A DNA stretch of 64,000 nt from Neobacillus niacini (GCF_023715785.1 NZ_JAMBOX010000015.1:1-64000), one strand, 5' to 3'. Shown: positions 33,205 through 42,078, numbered from the stretch's first letter. Translations and numbers: made by a program. Notes: generated from the sequence alone by a model not told the origin.

Positions 33205-33610
33205 GTTTGCAACATAATATTTATTTGAGTTAAAAGTGGAATATGCAGATTTGGTGAGAGTGGCAAATCCTTTTACGCTTCAAAGCAATAAGATAATTTG
33301 TGAAGTATTGTACTAATCGGGAATGAAAGACAATCGTCATTGACTGACAATTTTAGGTTTAGTGAAAACCTTCCCATTATTTAATTCACACCAATCTTCT
33401 AATTCTTCATACGTTACCACAACTACGATGATTGCAATTAGCCATCATTAGATTTGCCTACCGAATACAAGGTGATGCTTGGTTTAAGTGTTTACTGTCT
33501 TTAAATTATATCGGAATAACTTTGTAATGAAATTATCATATTGCTGTGATGAGGCTGTTATACCTTTCTAGTATAGTGAACTTATCAAATCACACGAGGA
33601 GGAAACAATC
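33205..33610. other. Intergenic region with a possible short coding remnant
   Basis: About 400 bases. A reverse frame ending at 33341-33343 reads VTYEELEDWCELNNGKVFTK and looks protein-like, but there is no start codon upstream in frame. I take it as a gene relic at most. The promoter of the NlpC/P60 gene should lie near 33550. Confidence 0.35.
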
Positions 33611-34060
33611 ATGCTAAAGAAATTCATCATAGCCTTTACCATTTTAGCTTCTTGTGGCACTTTGTTCGCCGCCAAGGGTGATAAAGCAGAAGCGGCATAT
33701 TATCATACAAAAGCAATCTCCGTTGCAAAAGCAAATCTAGGGGTACCATATAAATGGGGCGGAATTTCGCCGAGCGGATTTGACTGTTCAGGCCTCGTTA
33801 AATATTCTTTCGGAAAAGCGGGAATTACACTAAATCGCACCGCTGCCCAAATGTACTATGGAAACGGATATCGACCATCTAATTTGGAAATCGGTGACTT
33901 ACTATTCTATGCACCGAATAAAGCAAGTGCCCCGACTCATGTTGCCATCTATATGGGATACGGCAAAATGATTATGGCATCCTCATCAAAAGGTGTTATA
34001 GTAACTAAAACAAGCAACCCATATTGGCATGCTAGATATATTGGAGCCAAGCGGATTTAA
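33611..34060 (+). CDS. Secreted NlpC/P60 cell-wall hydrolase
   Basis: A 149-residue secreted cysteine peptidase. Signal peptide about residues 1-28 (core FIIAFTILASCGTLFA), then the NlpC/P60 domain without wall-binding repeats: LGVPYKWGGISPSGFDCSGL with catalytic Cys59, THVAIYMG with catalytic His110 and a third polar residue near NPYWHARYIG. It would cleave D-Glu-gamma-diaminopimelate bonds in peptidoglycan. GAGGAGGAAA lies upstream of ATG 33611. The lack of SH3 or LysM domains makes it one of the short family members. Confidence 0.9.
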   Translation: MLKKFIIAFTILASCGTLFAAKGDKAEAAYYHTKAISVAKANLGVPYKWGGISPSGFDCSGLVKYSFGKAGITLNRTAAQMYYGNGYRPSNLEIGDLLFYAPNKASAPTHVAIYMGYGKMIMASSSKGVIVTKTSNPYWHARYIGAKRI

Positions 34061-34086
34061 AGATCATCGGAATCGATGGTCTTTTT
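34059..34086 (+). terminator. Terminator of the NlpC/P60 gene
   Basis: AAGATCATCG pairs with CGATGGTCTT (one G-U pair) and seven T follow. Confidence 0.8.
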
Positions 34087-34103
34087 TTGTATGTTTTCGG
34101 CTT

Positions 34104-34605
34104 TTATTTTTCATCTACATGATCCCGAAATAAATCAATATTTAAATTCCCATTCGAACCTACGACCGCGTATGCAATGTCAGTTACTTGAAGATTTCTC
34201 ATTTTTAATTGAGCCAGGAACCATTCCTTGTTGTGATCATGATCAGAGAGATTTTCCTCCAATAGTTCTCCATCAAACACCAATTCTACGGGGGCCTTGC
34301 TTGTAGATGGAGTCAAATGGATATCCTTCCTCAGGACGTTTTGATATTCCGCTTTTTTTAATACCGATAACAAACCGTTCATCTCTAAAATCGCACATTC
34401 CACTTCATCGATGTTAAAGATGTCTTTGCCGCGTAACGCCTGTGTCAGCATGTCTAATGAATACCCAATCTTCTTAAGCGATTCCTCCAGGATTTGATTA
34501 AGAAGGTTGGTTCCCTAGCATATGGACAAACACCCATAATAGGATAAAGGCTGTAAGGGTTCTGAAGAGTATTTCTAAAGGTTCCTGACATGGCGGTTCT
34601 CCCTT
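34104..34605 (-). pseudogene. DUF421 (YetF-like) membrane protein gene, collapsed
   Basis: The N-terminal part (EPLEILFRTLTAFILLWVFV, then HMLGNQ) is the first helix of DUF421 proteins. It is followed at once by ILEESLKKIGYSLDMLTQAL and the cytoplasmic DUF421 domain (to 34104, with NIDEVECAILEMNGLLSVLK). About 100 residues holding the other helices are missing, and a stop plus frame change lie at the junction (about 34495-34520). The start region also looks shifted: ATGTCAGG with AGGGAG upstream would read on into the helix only after losing one G. So one frameshift and one internal deletion. Confidence 0.75.
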
Positions 34606-34683
34606 GTAAAAGACAAGCAATTGGCAATAGTATGTTCCATCAGCAAGTGAATTATTCCTTCCAGCTTCACCGATATAATAAAA

Positions 34684-34709
34684 GGCCTTCAGCATTATAG
34701 CCGAAAGCC
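34684..34709 (-). terminator. Terminator of the kinase-RsbR fusion gene
   Basis: On the reverse strand GGCTTTCGGC pairs with GCTGAAGGCC (two G-U pairs) and is followed by TTTTATTATAT. It lies 18 bases past the stop. Confidence 0.65.
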
Positions 34710-34726
34710 TGATCGCACGAATGTAT

Positions 34727-36331
34727 TTATTGGTTTCGAAGATGCAGCTTGTTATAGTCCTGGATGGCCTGTTGTAAAGTAGCCTTTGTTGATACTTTTG
34801 CGTGCAAATCGATACCTAATTCCACAATGGTATTGGTTATTTCCGGGCGCACCCCCGTTAACACCGCTTCGCAGCCTTGAATCCGTATTCCGTTAATGAT
34901 GTTAAACAAATGATTTAAGACAGCGGTGTCCATATAAGATACACCTGAAAGGTCGATAATGATGTAACTGATATGCTGCTGATAGATTCTTTCCAACACC
35001 TTTAATTGAATATGTTTGGCTCGTTTTGTATCCACCATTCCGATGATCGGTAAAATCGCCATTGTATCGGACAATGGGATAACCGGAACAATTAAATCAT
35101 CGATTAACTCATTTTGTGCCTCAATGAGAAAACTTTTGTATTCCGAAAAACTGGATGAGAAATGCGTTACATAGGTATCCAGGTTAAAATTTATATTTCG
35201 CTCGATTTCAAAGAATTCCTTTTTGCTTATGTCGATATTATTATAATAATTAAATAGGAAATCCCAATAGCATTTGCGAACAGTTTGAAACCACTCCAGC
35301 TTAACAATTAACTCCAACTCCAACTTTGCCCAAGTCTTTCCGTGCTCTTTTGCGTGCATGACCAAGCCAAACTCGTCTGCCTCATTTAACAACGTGACAA
35401 TCTGATGCGTCGAATTTAACACATACTGCTCATCAATATGCTTGACCCCTTTAATATGTTCAAACAAAGTTTTCCCCTGTGCTCTAAGCAGTTCCATAAA
35501 GCTTTCTTTATTATGACCATAAAAATCACTAAAGGTATGATTTTCAACATATGGCAGATTCAATTCTAACACCCCTACATCCTTTTTCTCCCGAACAGGA
35601 AACTCAATCGTAAAATTTGTTCCTAATCCTACCTCGCTTGCAACGGTAATTTTTCCATTATGTTCGTAAATTGTTGAATAAACCTGGGTTAAGCCCATGC
35701 CTGTCCCCGCTTCTTTTGAAGTGAAGAACGGAGTTCCAAGGATTCCAAGTTTATCTTCCGGTATGCCTACTCCTGTATCCTGGATCGATACCAATAATTT
35801 CCCGTTTTCCATATAATGTTTAACTGTGATGGTACCGGATTCGGGCATCGCTTCAAACGCATTTTTAATAAGGTTAAACAGCGCTTTTTTTAGTTGATTC
35901 CGCTTGCCATACACGGTTGCATGGGTATCTTGTAATTGCTTTTCAATGGAAACATGATAGATTTGATTTTGAAACAGGTATAAGATGGATTCAATTTCAG
36001 TCGATAGGTTGATATCAGAAAGACCTTCGTCATCAAGGTCAGGCTTCGATACATTCAACAGGTTTTGCATGGTTAGTAACGCATTTTCTAATTCCTCAAC
36101 CGCAATGTCCAAGTAGGAATGGGGCTGCTCTTCCTTCAATAAATGTAAAAAACCCTTAACAGTGGTTAAAGGGTTCCTAACCTCATGAGCAATTCCTGCC
36201 GCGATTTGTCCTACTGCTGCTAAACGATCAAGTGTTATGTCATTCTTGTTATCTTTGTTTGTATGGTATGGTTCTCCATTTAACGGCAATAATCCTCGTT
36301 CCTTCCTTTGAAGTTTCGACGCTAAAATCAT
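34727..36331 (-). CDS. Histidine kinase fused to an RsbR-like module with STAS domain
   Basis: A 534-residue soluble protein with two halves. First, a kinase: HisKA with His49 in GQIAAGIAHEVRNPLTTVKG, N box LFNLIKNAFEAMPE, G1 DTGVGIP, G2 GTGMGLTQV. Then, after about residue 260, an RsbR-like helical N-domain (about 275-400) and a STAS domain (about 410-525) with DLSGVSYMDTAV and AVLTGVRPEI, where Thr469 and Thr492 correspond to the two phosphorylated Thr of RsbR. The gene overlaps the RsbT-like gene by 83 bases if ATG 36331 is used; TTG 36289, with GAACGAGG upstream, would shorten the overlap. No membrane segment. I infer that RsbT-like kinase and His phosphorylation meet on one protein. Confidence 0.88.
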   Translation of the reverse strand: MILASKLQRKERGLLPLNGEPYHTNKDNKNDITLDRLAAVGQIAAGIAHEVRNPLTTVKGFLHLLKEEQPHSYLDIAVEELENALLTMQNLLNVSKPDLDDEGLSDINLSTEIESILYLFQNQIYHVSIEKQLQDTHATVYGKRNQLKKALFNLIKNAFEAMPESGTITVKHYMENGKLLVSIQDTGVGIPEDKLGILGTPFFTSKEAGTGMGLTQVYSTIYEHNGKITVASEVGLGTNFTIEFPVREKKDVGVLELNLPYVENHTFSDFYGHNKESFMELLRAQGKTLFEHIKGVKHIDEQYVLNSTHQIVTLLNEADEFGLVMHAKEHGKTWAKLELELIVKLEWFQTVRKCYWDFLFNYYNNIDISKKEFFEIERNINFNLDTYVTHFSSSFSEYKSFLIEAQNELIDDLIVPVIPLSDTMAILPIIGMVDTKRAKHIQLKVLERIYQQHISYIIIDLSGVSYMDTAVLNHLFNIINGIRIQGCEAVLTGVRPEITNTIVELGIDLHAKVSTKATLQQAIQDYNKLHLRNQ

Positions 36332-36656
36332 CCATCAATCTTTTAGCCCCCACAAGACCCATTCCCAATCCTTTTTTTTGAAAATTGGTTTGGCCTTGAA
36401 GAATCTCATCTATTTTTTTGATGCCTTTGCCAAAGTCCTGAACGATTACTTTGATCCCTTTATTCTCTATTTCTTCAAAATAGACAAATCCATTGCTGCC
36501 TGCATGGTCAATAATATTCCGGGAAAGCTCAGAAACGGCGACAATTAACTTTTGAGTATCCACCTCGGAAAAATGAAGGGACCTGGTTAACATCCGGATG
36601 GCATTCAAGGTAATCCTTATGTCATTTTCTGAAGTGATTGTAATTTTTCTAATCAT
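36249..36656 (-). CDS. RsbT-like serine/threonine kinase (anti-sigma regulatory factor)
   Basis: A 135-residue GHKL ATPase with N box VAVSELSRNIIDHAG, G1 VQDFGKGI, and G2/closing GLGMGLVGAKRLMDDF. The last is almost the RsbT signature (GLGAGLPGVKRLMDEF) rather than that of RsbW or SpoIIAB. RsbT phosphorylates STAS proteins in the stressosome and then activates a downstream phosphatase or cyclase. Its gene overlaps the next gene, which encodes an RsbR-like STAS module: a natural substrate. I chose ATG 36656 (MIRKITITSENDIR); no strong binding site is seen for it or for the longer form from 36719. Confidence 0.87.
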   Translation of the reverse strand: MIRKITITSENDIRITLNAIRMLTRSLHFSEVDTQKLIVAVSELSRNIIDHAGSNGFVYFEEIENKGIKVIVQDFGKGIKKIDEILQGQTNFQKKGLGMGLVGAKRLMDDFSVETSKEGTRIIAVKWRTIPYKQR

Positions 36657-36730
36657 ATTATGATTATAGAACATATTGCTATAGTAGAAAATAAAATTTT
36701 TGAAAATTGAAAGATTCACATACTTAAAGG

Positions 36731-36753
36731 GGCCGGTCTAATAAGATCCGGCC
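36731..36753 (-). terminator. Terminator between the sigma factor and the RsbT-like gene
   Basis: GGCCGG and CCGGCC with a 12-base loop; the reverse strand continues CCTTTAAG. It would limit read-through from the sigma factor gene into the RsbT-like gene. Confidence 0.6.
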
Positions 36754-36773
36754 TTCCTCTGATGAAGTTTCTC

Positions 36774-37289
36774 CTACGCAGTAAGCTGATCGTGCAACAA
36801 GAGCTTTAATTTTTTTCTGCCGCGGTGAACTCGTACTTTTACCGTGCTAACGTTAAGGCCAAGGACGCTGGCGATTTCTTGTTCGTTTAAGTTCTGATTT
36901 ACCTTTAGTATGAGTACATCCCGATAGTGAATATTCATTTCCTGTATCGCGGATTGAACCTGTTCCTGCAACATGACTGTCTCCACTTCAACCTCCACAT
37001 TCTGATCCGTATGTTTCCCTAGGATATCAAGCATTTCCGCTTCTAACGGCAGCCCCTTTCTTTTCTGCTCTCTGCGGATAAAGTCAATGGCGGTTCGGGT
37101 GGTAATAGAGGAAAGCCATGCCCCTAATTTGCTGTTGTCTTCAATCGTATCGATTTTATTAAATGCTTTTATAAACGATTCCTGAACGATATCCTCCGCC
37201 AAATGCCAATCCTTTGTAATCGAATAGCCAATATAAAACATCCGTTGCCTATATAATTCAAATGCCTCCGCAATATCAATCCTGCTCAT
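36774..37289 (-). CDS. ECF-type RNA polymerase sigma factor
   Basis: A 171-residue sigma factor with region 2 (EAFELYRQRMFYIGYSITKD, DIVQESFIKAFNKI) and region 4 (MNIHYRDVLILKVNQNLNEQ, then EIASVLGLNVSTVKVRVHRG). Length and lack of region 3 fit the ECF group. I chose ATG 37289 (GGAGAG seven bases upstream). No membrane anti-sigma gene follows, unlike most ECF units; instead, after a terminator, come the RsbT-like and kinase-RsbR genes on the same strand. Control by this module is an inference. Confidence 0.87.
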   Translation of the reverse strand: MSRIDIAEAFELYRQRMFYIGYSITKDWHLAEDIVQESFIKAFNKIDTIEDNSKLGAWLSSITTRTAIDFIRREQKRKGLPLEAEMLDILGKHTDQNVEVEVETVMLQEQVQSAIQEMNIHYRDVLILKVNQNLNEQEIASVLGLNVSTVKVRVHRGRKKLKLLLHDQLTA

Positions 37290-37381
37290 TGTCCATCTCT
37301 CCATTCTATTCATCGCAAAGGAGCCGGTTTATTTCCTTTTCTGTTGCTCCTGCGAACCTTACATATCTATATACCTCTGAT

Positions 37382-37411
37382 ACGGCTGGAAAGTTTGCGA
37401 ACGGCTGGAAA
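37382..37411. promoter_or_regulatory. Direct repeats in the divergent sigma/kinase promoter region
   Basis: ACGGCTGGAAA occurs twice, at 37382-37392 and 37401-37411, 19 bases start to start (near two helical turns), between the divergent sigma factor and PAS kinase genes. Position and spacing fit a binding site; on the reverse strand the repeats read TTTCCAGCCGT. No factor is known. Confidence 0.4.
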
Positions 37412-37569
37412 AATTTAAAATAGGAATTTTGACCTAAAAATACTGCAGCAGTACACCTGGAAAATTCGGATACTGCCTACATTTCGTCATAATTTTTCCA
37501 ATATGCAGGAACTTAGTGGAAATCTGTCAAATTAGTAGGTATAAAGATTACAGTGTTAAGAGGGATAAC

Positions 37570-39117
37570 ATGAATAATCAAATTGGGTATATAGGTGCGA
37601 AAATAAAAGAGTTAGCTGGAGACCATGTTCAACGATTGAATTCGGCCACTACAAATGAAAAATTTATAACCCCTCTTTTGGATAAGTGGGAGTGTTCCAA
37701 GAAAGTCGAGGCAAACTTATGCCTTCTGGTCGGGGAGTATTTAATTAGCCAAACCACAGAAAATAAACATAATCTACTCGCTTTTGTAAAAGACTTGGGT
37801 CTGACGCTCATTATTTCGAATGCCACTTTGAATCAATCCATCCGTTTTTTTTATGGAACTCGTGGTTCCATCCTGGATTTACTCCATCAAGAAGTGCTTG
37901 GGAAAAGGATATCGATAGAGTGCTATTTTGAAGTGATGAAAATCATTGAGCAATTATTCCAACTGATGTCCAAAACACTTTTGAAGATATACAACGAAGA
38001 AATTGACTTTATCAGGCTTGCTTTAGATGATGCGGAAAAGGATTTAACCATGACGCTGAAAGAGCTTGCTGACCTGGAGAGAGTCTTAAATGAAGCCACG
38101 ATTTTTGCCATTTCGGATCACGAGGATAAAATTATCTATGTAAATGATAACTTATGCCAATTATATAAATATAGCAGAGAGGAATTAATCGGGAAACCTC
38201 ATAGTATCTTCTCTTCTAACTATCATCCCCCTTCCTTCTTCCATGAAGTATGGGAAACGATTCAAAGTGGAGAAGCCTGGAAAGGGGAAATATTAAATCA
38301 GGCAAAGGACGGAACAAAATATTGGCTCGATACCACGATTATTCCGTTTTTAGATGCAAACGGTGAGCACTATAAACATATCTCGATTCAATATGATATT
38401 ACGGAAAAAAGAAAATCGGAAGAAATGATCCGTAAAGCCGAAAAGCTTTCGATGATTGGAGAATTGGCAGCCGGGATTGCACACGAAATCCGAAACCCGC
38501 TCACCACCATTAGGGGATTTGTCCAGCTTCTAAATAATAATGGAATAAATCCATACTATGCTGACACCATTCTTGATGAAATCGATCGGATTAATTTTAT
38601 TGTCAGTGAATTGATGGTCTTTGCCAAGCCTCACCAGGTTGTGTTCAGAGATTGCGATATAACAAGTATTTTGCTGAGTGTGATAAAATTTCTCGAGCCG
38701 GAAGCCAATCTTAAAAATGTGAATATTGACTGCCAATTTCCAATCGAGGAAGTCGTGATTTCCGGGGAAAAAAATCAATTGAAACAAGTGTTTATAAACC
38801 TAATCAAGAATGCCATTGAGGCTATGCCTAGTGGAGGCAAAGTTTCTGTGGTGGTTGAAAAGATCTTGCAATCGATTGTCATCACGGTAAAGGATGAAGG
38901 CAAGGGGATGGAAGCGGAACAGATCAAGCGGCTGGGAGAGCCTTTTTTTACGACAAAGCAGGATGGCAACGGCTTAGGACTCATGGTAAGCTATAAAATC
39001 ATTCAGAACCATAAGGGATCGATTCATGTTGCGAGTGAAGTAAACCAAGGCACCACGTTTACCATCTCATTTGATGCCCCTCAAAGCAGCGGTGACCGCC
39101 CAAGTGCAATAGAATAA
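37570..39117 (+). CDS. PAS-domain sensor histidine kinase with RsbR-like N-domain
   Basis: A 515-residue soluble kinase. The N-terminal helical domain (about 30-165) resembles RsbR/globin-type sensory domains. A PAS domain follows (about 172-282: FAISDHEDKIIYVNDNLCQL, YSREELIGKPHSIF, and the PAC end HISIQYDITEKRKS). Then HisKA with His305 in ELAAGIAHEIRNPLTTIRGF and HATPase_c with NLIKNAIEAMPSGG, DEGKGM and GNGLGLMVSYKI. ATG 37570 has AGAGGG upstream. It is divergent from the sigma gene and has no cognate regulator; its core closely resembles sporulation kinases. Confidence 0.87.
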   Translation: MNNQIGYIGAKIKELAGDHVQRLNSATTNEKFITPLLDKWECSKKVEANLCLLVGEYLISQTTENKHNLLAFVKDLGLTLIISNATLNQSIRFFYGTRGSILDLLHQEVLGKRISIECYFEVMKIIEQLFQLMSKTLLKIYNEEIDFIRLALDDAEKDLTMTLKELADLERVLNEATIFAISDHEDKIIYVNDNLCQLYKYSREELIGKPHSIFSSNYHPPSFFHEVWETIQSGEAWKGEILNQAKDGTKYWLDTTIIPFLDANGEHYKHISIQYDITEKRKSEEMIRKAEKLSMIGELAAGIAHEIRNPLTTIRGFVQLLNNNGINPYYADTILDEIDRINFIVSELMVFAKPHQVVFRDCDITSILLSVIKFLEPEANLKNVNIDCQFPIEEVVISGEKNQLKQVFINLIKNAIEAMPSGGKVSVVVEKILQSIVITVKDEGKGMEAEQIKRLGEPFFTTKQDGNGLGLMVSYKIIQNHKGSIHVASEVNQGTTFTISFDAPQSSGDRPSAIE

Positions 39118-39130
39118 GGATTTTTAGATG

Positions 39131-39170
39131 GAAAAAGCAGTTGGATTCGGTTAGAATCAACTGCTTTTTC
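39131..39170. terminator. Bidirectional terminator
   Basis: GAAAAAGCAGTTG and CAACTGCTTTTTC form a 13-base-pair stem between the convergent kinase and DUF4097 genes. Confidence 0.85.
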
Positions 39171-39196
39171 TATCTGTAGTCATTTTTTGAAGACCA

Positions 39197-40159
39197 TCAA
39201 TCTCTTACGCTAAAATCGCCGGAACTGGTTCTGGCTGTTAACTTATATTTTCCGTCTCCGCTTTGGCCAACAATGCGGTGTTCGGATTTCTCGGAGTATT
39301 TCATTTTATCCAAATTCGCTGTGGCATCGCCGGAGCTCGATTTGTAATCCACTTTCATGGAAACGGCTGGTTTTGCAAAGCTTACGTCAAGATCACCGCT
39401 GCTGCTTTCCAACGATACATTACCAGTCATTTCTTCTGCTGTAACGACAATATCACCAGAAGATGTATTCATTTTGATATCTTCCGAGACTAGATCATCT
39501 GATACGATTTTACCGCTGCTTGTGTAGAGATCGGTTGCCTTGGCTTCATTATCCTTCATCCTAATATCACCACTGCTTGATTCAATGTCCAGTGTATTGG
39601 AACGATTGCCATTAGCCTCAATATCTCCGCTAGAGGCTTTCAGGACAAGCGTATCCTCGGCCGTAACATCGCTGACTTCGATATCCCCTGATTGTGTTTC
39701 GACAGTTACTTCCTTTGCTTTCACTTCATTTAAGGCGATATCTCCAGATGCCGCATTGATTTCAATGGAATTATAATCTTGTTGGGGCACTTTGATCTTC
39801 AGGCTTACTTTTGTAAAGTTAAACATCATAAATTGAAACTTATCTTTCTTTTCCATCGTGATTTTAACGGTATCACCGTCTTGATCGATATCCAGCTTAT
39901 ATAAATTTTTGCTCTTTTTTCCCACTTGACCTGAAAAATCAGCTTCAATCTTATCCCCGCTAGTTGGCTGAACGTTAATATCGACAGTAGGGGAGTCAAT
40001 GACAATATTACTAATTCCTTTTGCTGATATGTCTTTATTTTGATGAACATCTACTGAACTGAAGGTAAAAGCTTCTGCACCTGATGTGTTGATTGACATG
40101 ATGACACCGATTATTCCAATGGCCACGAGCCCTAACGCCCCGCACATAATTTTTCTCAT
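39197..40159 (-). CDS. DUF4097 beta-strand repeat protein
   Basis: A 320-residue protein with an N-terminal membrane segment/signal (about residues 7-24) and then a right-handed beta-repeat domain. The repeats carry SSGDI/ASSGDIE-type turns about every 18-22 residues (at least nine), typical of DUF4097 (YvlB/LiaG-like) proteins linked to envelope stress. It starts three bases after the DUF1700 gene ends, so they form an operon. The nearby two-component system could control it; this is inference. Confidence 0.87.
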   Translation of the reverse strand: MRKIMCGALGLVAIGIIGVIMSINTSGAEAFTFSSVDVHQNKDISAKGISNIVIDSPTVDINVQPTSGDKIEADFSGQVGKKSKNLYKLDIDQDGDTVKITMEKKDKFQFMMFNFTKVSLKIKVPQQDYNSIEINAASGDIALNEVKAKEVTVETQSGDIEVSDVTAEDTLVLKASSGDIEANGNRSNTLDIESSSGDIRMKDNEAKATDLYTSSGKIVSDDLVSEDIKMNTSSGDIVVTAEEMTGNVSLESSSGDLDVSFAKPAVSMKVDYKSSSGDATANLDKMKYSEKSEHRIVGQSGDGKYKLTARTSSGDFSVRD

Positions 40160-40162
40160 TTT

Positions 40163-40675
40163 TTATTCTCCTTTTATTAATTTTATATTCCAATTTACAT
40201 ACGTACTAAAAATCTTATATAACCCTTTTCCCGCCTTAACCATTCCTGCTCCAAGTGCTATTCCTATTCCGCATAGAATCAGGGATAGAAACAACTCCAT
40301 GGTGGTAAAGCCGCCGATCACTACCTGTGTCACGACAAAAAGCGGCGATAAAACAAAGCTGGCCGAGACAATCCAAAGAGACAGATAAACAGCAAAAATC
40401 GTTATGACGGGACCTAGCACAAAAATGAGATTAAAGAAAAATAAACTGATGGATGCCAGGATGACTCGACCTATATGAGGATAAGATTCATTTTCCGAAT
40501 CAATCGGCAACGGGTAGTGTTCAGCTAACGTCCCCGGCAAATGTGTATTGGCCTTGCGATTTTCCGTCGCGACCTCTATAAGGTCCTGATACAGTTCGAT
40601 TAATTTCTCCCGATCGTCCGTTGGCAGCCCTTTTAATCGTTCTTCCAACTCCTGCAGCATTTCTTCGTTTTTCAT
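40163..40675 (-). CDS. DUF1700/HAAS-domain membrane protein
   Basis: A 170-residue protein. The first 55 residues form the HAAS three-helix domain (MLQELEERLKGLPTDDREKL, LYQDLIEVATENRKANT), followed by about four membrane helices (80-165). HAAS proteins normally sit behind a PadR regulator and in front of DUF4097; here the PadR gene is missing and a divergent two-component system takes that place. ATG 40675 has AAAGGA nine bases upstream. Confidence 0.85.
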   Translation of the reverse strand: MKNEEMLQELEERLKGLPTDDREKLIELYQDLIEVATENRKANTHLPGTLAEHYPLPIDSENESYPHIGRVILASISLFFFNLIFVLGPVITIFAVYLSLWIVSASFVLSPLFVVTQVVIGGFTTMELFLSLILCGIGIALGAGMVKAGKGLYKIFSTYVNWNIKLIKGE

Positions 40676-40884
40676 ATCCTTCGTTCCTTTCTGTAACCCT
40701 ATGACCTTATCATACAAAGAAAAAGTCATATGACTGTAGTGAGTTCAGTCATGAAATTCCGCATTACCTTTGGAGTTCGTCCGGCAAACGATGAAATTTA
40801 TTTATTTTTGGACTATTAGAATTACCTAAATTCTTGTAAGATAGGTAAGTATAGGAAAATAGTAACAGAAGGGGAGGTGGAGGT

Positions 40885-42078
40885 TTGAAGAAGACAGATT
40901 ATGAGTGGATGTGGGTGGACTGGTTTATTTTTTTCTTAAGATTGTGCTGGTATCTGGCGGGCATTCTTTCTCTCTTTATTCAAGTGAAAGGTGAAAGCGT
41001 CCTTTCCTATTTGGCTTTTGTTGGGATATTAACCGTCTATTATATTGTCCCGCACATTTTTTGGAGACCTGGCTACAAGAACCCGGTCCTTTATCCCGTT
41101 GCTGAGCTCATTGTGGCAGGCGGAGCCTCTGTCTATTTTAATGTCGTATCGCACATTAACCTTGGTGGGGCCATGATCCTCATGTCCATCTTAATGATTG
41201 GTTACCTTGCTACAAAACAGACGGCCAAATGGACCTTTCCCGTGTTTTTAATTTTATTTCCAATCCCTACATTGTGGACCCTAGACACCGTTACTTATTT
41301 TCTTCAGTACATTGATATCTTAATTTTTCTAGGATTTGGAGCTTGCTTTAATTATGTGATTCAATCGCAGCAGAAGACAAAACGAATCATCGCTGAAAAT
41401 AATAAACAATATCAATTAATCCAAGAACAGTATCGGGTGCTTCTTCAGTATGCAGAACAGATTGAGAAGGTGACGCTGCTCCAAGAACGCAACCGGCTGG
41501 CACAAGAGCTGCATGATACGATCGGCCATCACTTTACTTCGGTTACAATGGGACTTGATGCCGTTACTTATTTGCTGGAAACAGACATTGAAAGGGCTAA
41601 ACAGAAGGTAGAAAACCTTGCCAACGTTTCCCGTAAAGGCCTAGAAGACATTCGGAAACACATCCATCAAATTGCTCCATCAGAAAATGAGCAGCCATTA
41701 TCGGAGCTATTATATAAAATTGTTACTAGTTTCAAAGAAAATACAGATACTGCTGTACAGTTCCATAGACAAGGGCAGGAATTTCCTATTTCCAAAAATA
41801 TAAAACTCGCATTTATCCGTTGTCTTCAAGAGGCGTTGACCAATGCTAAAAGACATGGCGGTGCATCAGAAATTATCATCGATTACCTGTTTACTGATTC
41901 GGAAGTTGTCTTAATCATTGAGAACAATGGAAGTCCAATCGATGCTTTGCAGCCTGGTTTTGGCCTAACCGCTATGAAGGAACGAATTGGTGAGCTGCAA
42001 GGAAATCTTGATATTACAAGTGGAAAACATCAAGGAGTAAAGCTGACGATTACAGTACCGATAAAAGGGGTGGCCTAA
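40885..42078 (+). CDS. NarL-type sensor histidine kinase (HisKA_3)
   Basis: A 397-residue membrane kinase. Five or six membrane helices fill about residues 10-155 with hardly any extracellular domain (intramembrane-sensing type), a coiled linker follows (about 165-200), then HisKA_3 with ERNRLAQELHDTIGHHFTSV (phospho-acceptor His in LHDTIGH) and HATPase_c with QEALTNAKRHGGAS and the G box GFGLTAMKERIGEL. TTG 40885 follows GGGGAGGTGGAGG. It ends directly at the ATG of its response regulator. The architecture suggests sensing of the membrane or of cell-wall agents, as in LiaS/DesK. Confidence 0.9.
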   Translation: MKKTDYEWMWVDWFIFFLRLCWYLAGILSLFIQVKGESVLSYLAFVGILTVYYIVPHIFWRPGYKNPVLYPVAELIVAGGASVYFNVVSHINLGGAMILMSILMIGYLATKQTAKWTFPVFLILFPIPTLWTLDTVTYFLQYIDILIFLGFGACFNYVIQSQQKTKRIIAENNKQYQLIQEQYRVLLQYAEQIEKVTLLQERNRLAQELHDTIGHHFTSVTMGLDAVTYLLETDIERAKQKVENLANVSRKGLEDIRKHIHQIAPSENEQPLSELLYKIVTSFKENTDTAVQFHRQGQEFPISKNIKLAFIRCLQEALTNAKRHGGASEIIIDYLFTDSEVVLIIENNGSPIDALQPGFGLTAMKERIGELQGNLDITSGKHQGVKLTITVPIKGVA

